Shown here piece by piece: positions 22,744 to 32,700 of a stretch of DNA of 64,000 bases. The stretch spans positions 118,922 through 182,921 of the forward strand of contig JAUCBJ010001447.1 in the NCBI GenBank assembly GCA_032718475.1, written 5' to 3'. Made by a program: the position numbers and the translations under genes. Positions within the stretch are counted from its first letter, which is position 1; each line of letters starts with the position of its first letter. This DNA comes from Nemertoderma westbladi. Taxonomy: Eukaryota > Xenacoelomorpha > Nemertodermatida > Nemertodermatidae. Below the pieces are notes generated by a model. It had not been told where the DNA came from, ran no database searches, and saw only the letters and a list, made by a program, of their open reading frames with translations.

Positions 22744-23087
22744 TTAACCCTATTAAACCCGGGGGGGGGGGTCAATATGACCCCCTCCCCCCGTGGTTTT
22801 TTTATTATAATTCTGAAACAAACGCAGTTGGGAATCTGAAATTTTATGACTTTTCCTAAAAATCTATTGTCTTCCTAGTAGTGAAAACCGTTTTCAAAAA
22901 TATTGGGTACTTTTTGAGTTATAGCACCATTTTTTAACCCTACTTTTGGCACTTTTTTTGAGACGTTTTTTGAAAATTACATTTCATTACATATGAATTG
23001 TAACATTTCTATTTTTGATTTACACCGGTTTTTTGGTGTAGAGAAATTGGATGGAATTCATATAAATTGATTTAGAAATTTCAAACT

Positions 23088-23433
23088 TGTTTTTTTCGGT
23101 GGGTGCCAAATTTTGGTGCCAGCACCAAATTTTGAAATACGTCAATTTTGTAAATTGATTGTTTGAAACTTGTTTTTTACGCAATTGGGGTTTTTTGGGA
23201 TTCTGGATTTGATAAAATATATACGAGTTGCACCAAGCGTATTAAACTTGTATTTTTCGGTGCTGTGTGCAAATTTTGGTGCTAGCACGAAATTTTGAAA
23301 ATCCATTCAATAGATCAAATTGCTTGTGAGAATTTATTTCTTGCGTTTTAGAGGTTTATGGCTGTTCTGAATTCAATGGAATATATAATTATCGAACTAG
23401 ACATCTCAAACTTGTATTTTTCGGATATGGGTG
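23088..23433. repeat. 161-bp tandem units, left part, in the piggyBac-like element
   Basis: Units begin CAAACTTGTATTTTTCGG near 23088, 23247 and 23408 and contain an 18-base palindrome, TTTGGTGCTAGCACCAAA or a close variant. The third unit is cut by element B. The cut site, GGGTG (23429-23433), is the target duplication. Confidence 0.8.
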
Positions 23434-24584
23434 TGTAAAAGCTTTTGTGGGATATAACTGGCCCTTTTGCTTCGCAATCCAGTTTCCCTCAATGCGCTCA
23501 AATACTCTAAAGAAAAACTCCCTAACTCAAATGATGCAAGCTACCGGCTGATTGGCTGATTTGCTGTACGTATGGCCTCTTTGTTCTGTTCGATCAACCA
23601 ACCAGAGCAAGGTCAACCAAGCAGAGTGATTCATCCTGTGTGTTGGCTAAGGGCTGCAAAAACCCGAATAGTTCGGCATTTAGACATTCGTGGAATCTGT
23701 GGAATATGGAGCTCTGCCAATGAGAGCTTTTCCTCTTTGTGTTGAAAGCTACCTGCAACAGCTCACAGGGTTCAGTGTGTTGGTTTTTCCAGAGCCTAGA
23801 ACATCGGCTATGGAATTATTCTGAATTATTCCAGCATTAGAACGGCTTTAATTATAAGAACACATAACTGTTACCGGTACGGTACGGTACGGTACCTACT
23901 GCTGTATTGCACATTATTTACTGCTATTTACTGTTTGTTATTAATTGTATCAGTTGTTTACATATTGTTATTTGGAGAATAACGATAAACGATCAGAAAC
24001 CCCGATCTTCTTGATACACTAAGGTTAGAGAGACCGGTTACATATAGCAATTGCGACTTATATTATCGTGGTTTGTAGTGAATTGAATGCTATTTTATAG
24101 GCCCTACAAATGTCAGTTGCTATTTATGATTAAAATCAGTGACTATCGGCAATTCAGTGTGCAGCGGTGTGCAATAGTCTGTATGTGCTTGTCCGCGTAA
24201 CAAAGCATCTCCTAAAGAATGCGCCTTATGTGATTTATAAGCCATCCCGTTGTGTTTAGTGTAAGTCATAGCTCTGTTTATATAGATAGAGCACCACGTC
24301 CTAAAAGAACTGCTAATATTTGCCGAAAGTGAATAATATTTGTCAGAGATTATATATTAACGATCAATCGAATAGTACGGTAGGCCTGCACCGCAATCAA
24401 ATTAAAGCATCCGAATCCAGTCTCCCGGGTATATCCAGCGGGTGAATGGTCGCGCATAGACTGGCTTCGGCTAATGTTGGATTTATTTGTCTCAAATACT
24501 TGTCATAGGCTAAAGTCAATTTATAACCTAGAAGACATATAAATTTGGCAGGTTAAACTGCCAAAGGTCTTAAAAGCGCGAACA
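23434..24584 (+). repeat. 5' LTR of element B
   Basis: 1151 bases from TGTAAAAGCTTTTGTGGG to AAAGCGCGAACA. A TTTATATAGATAG segment near 24277 could serve as a TATA element, but no promoter can be proved. Element C inserted only about 50 bases downstream of its end. Confidence 0.9.
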
Positions 24585-24638
24585 GTAACAGTTATTATTC
24601 TGATTGCAGTGTAGGCAATAAATACAGTTTACTATTGT

Positions 24639-26555
24639 TAATTGAAGAGATACGCCTATTCCTACTATCGGAAGAGACGGTAACAATACCTGCAATATCC
24701 TACTGTAAAGTTTGTAAATCAAATCATAAATCCGACCTCCTCACCAAAACAGTAAACCCTAAGTAAGCGAATATATTGCAGTATCGATCTCTTATAACCG
24801 GTGAGGCAGAAAACAGTCTACGAGCAGACAAACTTCGGTAAAACAAATCCCGCGCAGCGAATCCTAAAATCAGGCTGACTCACTGACGGACTAAGGGGCT
24901 CGTATACTTTGCCGCGGTGTGATTTATATGGTTGGGCAAAGGGACGCTAGCTAGGTATAGAGCAGATTTGGAGATGTCTAACTAGCGGGCAAAGCACAGT
25001 ACGGACAAAGTTAATTTTATATATTTCGAGGTGTAAATAATTTCTAACGCGCGTGTGTTAATTCTGAACGGTCAAAACAGTTTTGCTCCTTCACATATAT
25101 AATTACTGGGTACGGTGTGCATTTTACGAATATTCTAATTTTGTAACTTGTAGGTCCAATACTCACGAATGGTAAGGTTCCTTCCCCTCTTGCGTATTTC
25201 CAGGACTCAAATTCAGGCATAAGGTTAATACTACGCCCAGAATTCGGCAATTTTAGGTACCAGGTCCCTGATACTAAGAAGAGATGTGTTAGTTTACTAC
25301 TGTAGGCGTACAGGTACTAATAGCTATCCTGGCTCCTATCTAGAATTTTAGTCACCCAGGTAGTCCGGGTAACTTCCTATTAGGGCGTTGGCGGGGACAC
25401 GGTAGATGTTAGTATATCCCTGATAGCCTCAATTTATTTGCGCCTAGCGTAAACTGCCCTACCGCCTGAACGGTACAATCCCAATTCAGGTGAAAACACA
25501 GCAACCCCCCTAGCCTACAAGTTCTGATGTAATGGACACTGTCGTACTGCAAATAGTCGCACACACACCTGTACTTAGCAAGAGTTAAGCGTACAGTTTG
25601 CTGCACCCTAACCAATGTGTATGCCTTGTACCGGTGTGCCTACGTCCTATCTGCGTACTAGTATCTGCTCTCTCTCCCTCCCCCCCCCGTAGGAATGTGA
25701 AGGTCTACTGTGGGTTTTCCTGAATCAAGACAGTACAGTCCCTATGATGTAATTTTAGGCTTGCAGCGTGTCACTACGTCTACCTTTTGATCTTTTGGTC
25801 TTATACTTAGGTAGCAAGGATCGAACGCTGTCTAACCTTTCAGGCGATGGGCGAATAACTTTAAATGGTATTGCGGGTTGTCTCTCGTCTACATTCCCGT
25901 GATGTTCCCGTTCATTGCTGCGGCCCGATCTCTAGCCGGCCATCCTGTCCCTGAGTTTGTTCACCGTAGTGAATTCATAGTAAAACAGAAAAGCTGAGAG
26001 AATATTCTGACTTTATTACAGAAGACACAATTATAATACAATGTAATCTGAGAATAAACTAAGCACGACAGAATATTGATAAGATAATCTGTGAAAGATT
26101 GAGATATAAGATGTGATAACTAATGAACAAATCGCACCTTTATATACTAAATTTGTGCCGCAATCAATCGAGAAAATTCTCGATTGTTCTATAGGTTCTA
26201 ACAGGGTTTTAAAGATAGCTATTGGTCCAGCTAATATATAACTTGCACGACATTGGTTACAATCAAATAACTACAGCCTTATTGGTACAGACAAATGCAA
26301 TTAATTTGTAGCGGTTAATTTAAATGAGTTGAAATTCTGCACAAAAAATAATTCGCACTTACTAGGATTCGAACTCGATACCTACTACACATATAATTTC
26401 CAACGCTCTACCAACTGAGCTACTGAACCACTTGACCGATGGGTGCACAATAGATAGAACCAATGCTAATGAGAACTCAAAGCAATCTTTACAAAGTTAA
26501 TTCGAATAAAATAAAATTTTGAAAATCCACGGCATTTAGGGAATATAATTCTATA
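24639..26555 (-). repeat. 3' LTR of element C
   Basis: 1917 bases. On the minus strand it starts TATAGAATTATATTCCC and ends TCTTCAATTA, so it lacks the usual TG..CA. The start is fixed by the adjoining polypurine tract GGAGCGG (26562-26556) and by the limit of identity with the other copy. It carries a tRNA-like segment and a 9-bp hairpin (AATCGAGAA with TTCTCGATT, near 26166-26185). The 40-base segment missing from the other LTR lies near 25900-25940. Confidence 0.85.
26353..26432 (-). other. tRNA-like segment with Pol III A and B boxes in the LTR of element C
   Basis: The minus strand reads TAGCTCAGTTGGTAGAGC (a good A box and D-arm) and, about 40 bases later, GAGTTCGAATCCTAG (a B box and T-loop). 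The anticodon stem and T-stem do not fold well, so a functional tRNA is unlikely. It sits about 125 bases after the LTR start in the sense direction and is present in both LTRs. Confidence 0.65.
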
Positions 26556-27382
26556 CCGCTCCATGAAAACAGGATATTATCGTGCATAAAATATACGGTT
26601 TTCACCAATAATCAATCAAACTATAGAATACTTAGGGCGTACTTACATATTTACAATTAAATTTCAAACAATACTTCCTTTTTACGTAATGATTCGATAC
26701 AAAAATAATTACAAATTCAAACTTTACGTAGTTAAGGCTTTACTAAGTAAGTACAATATAAATCTAAATTAAATTCACCAATATAAATCTATTGCATCTC
26801 AGATATTGCATAAATTCAAACAATTACAAATACAAATAAATGAAAACAATAAGAAAGGCTCGCGAGTCTTCCATCTACTATTGCATCTCAAATATTGCAT
26901 AAATTCAAGTAATTACAAATACTTTCGTACCTAAATGTAGATTGCATAAGTTTGGAATAATTACAAATATGAGTCTTTCTGAGCACAAATTTTTCTGTCT
27001 ATAAAACTTTCTCTTTAGGTACAAATACTACTTATAAAATATAAATTGCATAATATTCGGAACAATACAAATTGCATAAGTTCGGAATAATTACAAATAT
27101 AAAATATAAATTCTTACTAAATATAAATCTTACTAAATATAAGTCTTTACTTAAATATAAATATAAACTGCATAAGTTTAGAATAATATAAACCTTTGCA
27201 TCTCAAATATGAAACATAAATCTTTCAAATATAAGTTCCTTCTAAATATAAACTTTCTAAATTTCATAAATTCGGAACAATACAAATTGCATAAGTTTTC
27301 TAAATATAAAACATATAATTCAAAATAAATCACAAATCATAAGAAAGGCCCACGAGTCTTCCGTCCACCCTTGCCCTCCCTT
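26556..27382 (-). other. AT-rich 3' non-coding region and polypurine tract of element C
   Basis: No ORF. Low-complexity repeats such as ATTGCATAAATTC, AATTACAAATA and AAATATAAATCTT recur with irregular spacing. Two copies of the element-wide AGAAAGGCTCGCGAGTCTTCC motif lie at 26852-26872 and 27342-27362. The polypurine tract is GGAGCGG next to the 3' LTR. Confidence 0.7.
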
Positions 27383-28897
27383 TTATCGCTTAGTTGATCG
27401 AGCCCTGCCGCGTCCTCGAAAACTGCGCACAGGTGACTTTGCTCGCGATATGGGACTAATGGGGCGAGTCACTGGTTTACTTGGGACTTTGAGAGACGGT
27501 GCAACTATTTCCTCGCAAATTCGTCTATTTGGCATCCCAAAACCTCGACCAATTCCTCGTGACCGATCAGTCGTCACTACAGTTGGTAGAACGTCTGGGA
27601 ACGCGTGAGAAGCGGACGACGCAGACCCAAGAGTAGCTTGCGCCCCCTGTTGATCAGCTGGTGTATGTCCCGATCCTCCTACCGGTTCTCTTGGAAGTGA
27701 TACCGTATCCCGAGTAACTCGAATAGTCGGCTCAACTCCCTTGCGTTCTTCTACATTAATAATTTTCTTCAATTGTTGGCCCACCTTCTGGACCCGTATG
27801 ATCCTACCCTGTCCGTCCTCCCGAGGGTGACGTGCAGACGGCGCAACCGGAGTGGCTGATATATTCGTCGCCTCTAGGACCTCCTCTTCCTCGAATACGC
27901 TCGCTCGTATACGTTTGTGGTAAAACGCGGCTCGGTACGCCCATGCGACGGTTAACCAAGCTCCCTTGTTCCGCTTTTCAGTTCGGAAACGATCGAATTC
28001 ACCATACGTAATCCGATTAACGACTTTCTGAAAATTCCACGTGTTTTTGTTATCTGGGTGAATCTGTAACAGATACTCGCGCACCACTCGGAATCCGCTG
28101 TCGTGGGGCAAAATATCAACAACCTCGATAAGTTCGTCATATTGGGGCATAGCGGAGATATATCCTTCCGACATCATCGTCTGAGGGTTTACCGCCCAAA
28201 ATCCGAGATGCGCTCTCATCGGAAACCGTCTTCTCTGTGCCGATACATGTTCGTCGGCTAAATCTTCCCACTCATCAAATAACTTTCTCACAAGTTTTAC
28301 AGATTCGTGTTCATAAGGTATATCTCTCAGTTGGCATTCAGATGCTCGATGTCCCTTTATATTGCAGTAAGTACATTGAGCCATAAATCTCCAGCAAGTA
28401 TAAAAGGTATGAGACCCTTGATCCCCACACCATCCACAGATTAGCTGAGTCGTAGTAATGTGCTTTCCACTGCACTTTGCCATATGATGTCCAGCGACGC
28501 CACATTTACTACACATCGTATTAGCAGGGTACCACACTCGTTCGTATATAAGATCTCCAATCGGTCGAGCGCTTCCTCCCATACTATAATCGTAATCATC
28601 TGGGTCTATGGGTTGGTAGGTTTCTGAAGGTTGTAGGCAAACTATAGCATCTGTTGCTTCAAGTTGCCGAATCTCCGTCTGAGATTTCTTCGGGAGGTTC
28701 CTTTCTATCTCAAGAAGTTCCTCTAAAGGATCGTCGGCGATCGTAGTAGTTACTTCGAATTCATCACCAAGGTGACCGATAGGCGCGCGCGTCTGCCGTG
28801 ATTCATCCGTAATTTCCACGATACGTTCTCCTTCATAGGGTAACAGTGTAAACATAGATGGTCTTTCGATAAGAGATCCCGCACAGTGAAGATACAC
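27383..28897 (-). CDS. Element C ORF3: triple zinc-knuckle protein after pol
   Basis: 504 codons in the position where some LTR elements carry env. No signal peptide or membrane segment is seen. Three CCHC knuckles follow one another at about residues 128-185: CSKCGVAGHHMAKC, CGWCGDQGSHTFYTC (one residue longer) and CTYCNIKGHRASEC. A globular-looking part of 150 residues follows, with FPMRAHLGFWAVNP and NITYGEFDRF-like segments. The C-terminus is Ser/Arg/Gly-rich and ends RGRGRARSTKR. This suggests a nucleic-acid-binding accessory protein. The first codon is GTG; the reading frame is open further upstream and overlaps the frame of 29193-28750, which must be joined by a -1 shift or is broken. 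I do not recognise a named family. Confidence 0.65.
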   Translation of the reverse strand: MYLHCAGSLIERPSMFTLLPYEGERIVEITDESRQTRAPIGHLGDEFEVTTTIADDPLEELLEIERNLPKKSQTEIRQLEATDAIVCLQPSETYQPIDPDDYDYSMGGSARPIGDLIYERVWYPANTMCSKCGVAGHHMAKCSGKHITTTQLICGWCGDQGSHTFYTCWRFMAQCTYCNIKGHRASECQLRDIPYEHESVKLVRKLFDEWEDLADEHVSAQRRRFPMRAHLGFWAVNPQTMMSEGYISAMPQYDELIEVVDILPHDSGFRVVREYLLQIHPDNKNTWNFQKVVNRITYGEFDRFRTEKRNKGAWLTVAWAYRAAFYHKRIRASVFEEEEVLEATNISATPVAPSARHPREDGQGRIIRVQKVGQQLKKIINVEERKGVEPTIRVTRDTVSLPREPVGGSGHTPADQQGAQATLGSASSASHAFPDVLPTVVTTDRSRGIGRGFGMPNRRICEEIVAPSLKVPSKPVTRPISPISRAKSPVRSFRGRGRARSTKR

Positions 28898-29193
28898 GTC
28901 TCGAAATATGCTAAATCCTGCTCGAGTAAAGGCATTGCTGTCTTTGCGAGCTTCGCTGTACTTTCTGATAATTCCTTTATACCAAATATAGTGTAGTCTT
29001 TTGCTCCAAATCGTTCGAATGAAGCTGCCGCTTCCTCTTGGATATCATATCCCCATCTCGGCTCTCCTTGTATCCCTTTCTCCATAATTAGGGGTGTAGT
29101 TACATAATCATTACTACTAGAGGGAATACAACAGAGTTTGTGGTTAGTTGTGAGGAGACGTGAGAGTTTCGTCTGCCTTTTGGGCTTCGACAA
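28750..29193 (-). pseudogene. Element C ORF3, N-terminal part in another frame
   Basis: 147 codons. The ORF opens after a TAG and its first codon is TTG; the first ATG is at 29085. Residues about 45-100 look like real protein, with WGYDIQEEAAASFERFGAKD. From about 29000 to 28890 the coding character passes to the frame of 28897-27383, a difference of -1. Either a frameshift mutation or programmed frameshifting would explain this. How ORF3 is translated (splicing, reinitiation) cannot be seen. Confidence 0.5.
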
Positions 29194-29745
29194 CGCTCTA
29201 ACCTCCTACCCATAGCCTAAGATCTAAGGTTTCTTTAATGACACGCTGCTTCTTATCTAAAATTTTTTGCCGAAATAAAAACGAATTTGGGCTAAACTGG
29301 CCGTGAGTCTAAAATACTCACTTTTTGATCCCAAACTATTATCAGAAAATAAGCAGTCAAGAATTAGTAATAAATATAGGGGAGTCTATTTTGTCGTAAC
29401 TTATTGAAACAAGACCGTGTAAAATTTAATTAAAATTTTAAGAAAGGCTCGCAAGTCTTCCTCTCTTGTTTCTCTAATTTTAAGTTCCACCCGACTGTAC
29501 CCTGAAATCTATTCACTGGAGAAAATTTTAAAAATTTTTCAAATCCAAATGGATTGTCTAAAATTTCGAAAATGTCTCAATATTGTGAGTTCCAAGTAGA
29601 ATTCCATTTCTTATACCTACAAATCCCGCTCCTATGTGACACATAAGGGTACTACCCTCAATGTTCACATATAAAGACAATGGAATTCTACCGCTGTCCT
29701 TACTACGGTGTACAGGTACGTGGAAATCTATTTGTAAACTCCTAA
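29194..29745 (-). other. Pol-ORF3 spacer of element C
   Basis: 550 bases without an ORF. One copy of the dispersed motif lies at 29441-29461. The rest is AT-rich. A splice acceptor for an ORF3 message could lie here, but I cannot single one out. Confidence 0.5.
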
Positions 29746-32700
29746 TTATTTACTAGTATTAGGTGGAGATTTGTAGTCTCCAGACTCGTTACGAGTCTCT
29801 TCAAGAAGTACGAGACGTTGAGTCGGTCTGTCTACTGTACGACCGTCAATTGTCCGTACCGTCACAGTTCTTGTCACTCCATCCATAGATGGATGTGTGG
29901 CTAAAATGACACCTGTTATCCAGAAGCGTCTTTTTAGATTCACTTCTGCCAACAGCACGTGATCTCCCGGCTTTAATGCGCGGGTGTTATTGTACCAGTT
30001 TGTTCTGGCAGAAATAGAGGGCAAATAATGGTTTTGCCATATTTCCCAGAATTTGGTAGCCAGTAGTTGCGTGATTTTCCACGCTTTTCTACCGTAACTG
30101 TCGCTTTCTATTGGAATAGAAATCGGCGTTAATGTCGTCGGTGCCTGCATAAGCAGGTGTGCCGGTGTTAAAGCAAACTGGGATTGTTTGTCATCGGGTA
30201 CTAATACTATTGGTCTAGTATTTAGTATTGCCTCGATTTCAACAAACAATGTTGTCAGTTGGTCGTCTGTTAATATGTGGTTTACTGGAATGACCTTTGC
30301 CATGGCTGTCTTTATAGATCTAATCAATCTCTCCCAGACTCCGCCTCTCCAAGGACTATCTGGAGGATTAAACTTCCAAACAATCTTGTGAGGTTGCAGT
30401 TCGTTCGAGATTTGATCATGATCTAATCTCTTAAAGGCTCTAGCAATCTCATTCCGAGCACCAACAAAGTTTGTCCCTTGGTCTGAGTACAAGCATTTTA
30501 CTAGTCCGCGTCTAGCGATAAATCGCCGCAGTGCTAGTATAAACGCGTTGGTGGAAAGATCCATCACACGTTCAATGTGAACTGCCCTACTGGACATACA
30601 TGTGAAAATCAGTCCCCAGCGTTTTACTAGTATACGTCCACGTTTCGTATGTATGGGACCAAAGCAATCAATACCAGTCTCTGTAAAAGGTGGTCTGAAT
30701 GCTTGAAGTCGTGCTTGTGGAAGTTCACTCATTTCTTGGGTACCTATTCTAGAATGTACCTTTTTACAAATAATACACGTACGTGTCACGGAACTTAATG
30801 CTTTACTGGGTCTAATTAATACAAATCTAGTACGTAAGTAGGAAAGACAGTGGTGTCTTCCAGCGTGTTTCAGATGTAAATGTGCGTCCAGTATCATTGC
30901 ACGTTGTAGTTCGTGATGTTGCGGTATTATTATTGGGTACCTAAAGTTTGTGTTAAAGTCAATGTTTTGAAGCCGAGATTTATGACAAATTAAGCCATTA
31001 TAAATTATCGGACTCCAACTCAGTATCGGTGACGACTTGATTGGTTGACCTTGATGTATAGATGTGAATTCGCGCGCGAAATATCGCAGTTGGTAATGGC
31101 GAATTAATTTAATCTCACACCTGTCAATCTCAGCCAATGTAAGTCGACGTGTAAAGTCACGTTTGCCTTTAACGTATTGTACGAAACGTACAATCCACGC
31201 TAATTTTCGGCAAGCGTTTGTCCAAGAGTCTGTTAAGTTTACAATACGGTCGACGTAAGTATTTGTGACGTCATCAGGTAAGTCAATGGAGAACTTGGAA
31301 GGTTTTGATTTACTAGAAGGGCCCACGGGTCCGCCGGTAAGTATTCCCTTGTTGACTGTTGATCCGTCCGGGTCTACAAGTAATTTGTCCCCCTTTGTCC
31401 TCTTACCTTGATTGTCGGTACTTTGTAAGTCGATCGTTAATGGTGGTTTGAACTCTATGGGGTCAGCAGGTTTCGGTAAACTTATTTTCCTGCCGACATT
31501 AATCCCAGGTCTCACTATAGGTTGCAAGTTCGGTATGTCTCTTGAGCGCAAAGTAACACCTGTATTTACATTAGCGTAGGTACTACCCACATCTGTAATA
31601 CATGAGGTTTCACCGTGCTTATGGTTGCTCAAGTGTGTCAAAATTGGTAGTTTGTCAATACAAGGCCGCTCCAATAGGGAAACTGCGGCTTTATTGTTAG
31701 TCAATACATTACTAGTGTCCGGTAGAACATTTTGTGATGTTTCTGACAAAATGTCTAGTCGACTGTCTAGTAATGTGTCTGGCGATACGTCTGGTAACGT
31801 ATCTGGTTGTTTGTCAATAGAAGGCCGCTCCAATAGGGAAACTGCGGCTTTACTGTTTGTCAGTGTGTTACTAGCGTCTGGTAGAATGTCTGGTTGACCG
31901 TCTAGTAACGTGTCTGGTTGACCGTCTGGCGATATGTCTGGTGTAGAAAGGCTCGCAAGTCTTCCTCTCTTGACCTTTGAAGTTATATCTTTCCATTTCG
32001 CCTTCGGTTTTTTCTTGAGTTTCGCCGCCGTTGTCCTTTTCTTTGTCTTCCCCTTTTTTGGTTTCTTGATTTCGGCGTCCTTGGGAATGGTGTTGGACTT
32101 GTTGTCGTATAACGGAGGCCAATCTTGTGTCGATTTCTGCAAGAACTGGGGTCCGTGTTGCCAAAACTCTTTGTTCTCCGGTTTACAGAATTCCTCAGGC
32201 ATCATTCCTCGCGACGCAATATCAGCTGGGTTTTGTGGTCCGGGACAATGTCGCCAATCCTCCTTTATTGAACGGTCTAGAATTTCCGCGCGACGGTTAG
32301 CTACGAATGTCTTGAATTCGAGTGTGTCGTTGTTTATGTAAAATAAAACCAACGTCGCGTCAGTCCAATAAAATATCTGTAAACTCGATTGTAGTTCTGT
32401 CTGTATGAGGTTCACGATGGTGGTTGACAGGGTCGCGGCTTGTAGCTCGGCTCGTGGTGTCGTCATATACTTAGTAGGCATGGTCTTAGCCTTAGAAGTA
32501 ATGAGCGAAACATCGAACTCGTCCGATTCTACTTGTCTGCGCAAATACGCTGCCACACCAAAACCGTTGTCACTGGCGTCAGAAAAACAGTGTAGTTCCA
32601 AGATGTCAGGAAATGTACTTTGCAATGGAAAGTAAACCCTGGGTATGAAATAATCCTCTAGCGAAGATAATTCCGCCTCCCAGGTCTTCCATAAGTCCAC

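Noticed and set aside
25044-25615. 68-codon ORFs repeated at 39695-40266
   Set aside because: They repeat only because both lie in the LTRs of element C; no protein features.
26353-26432. Functional tRNA gene
   Set aside because: A and B boxes are good, but the anticodon stem and T-stem do not pair, and it lies inside an LTR in two copies.
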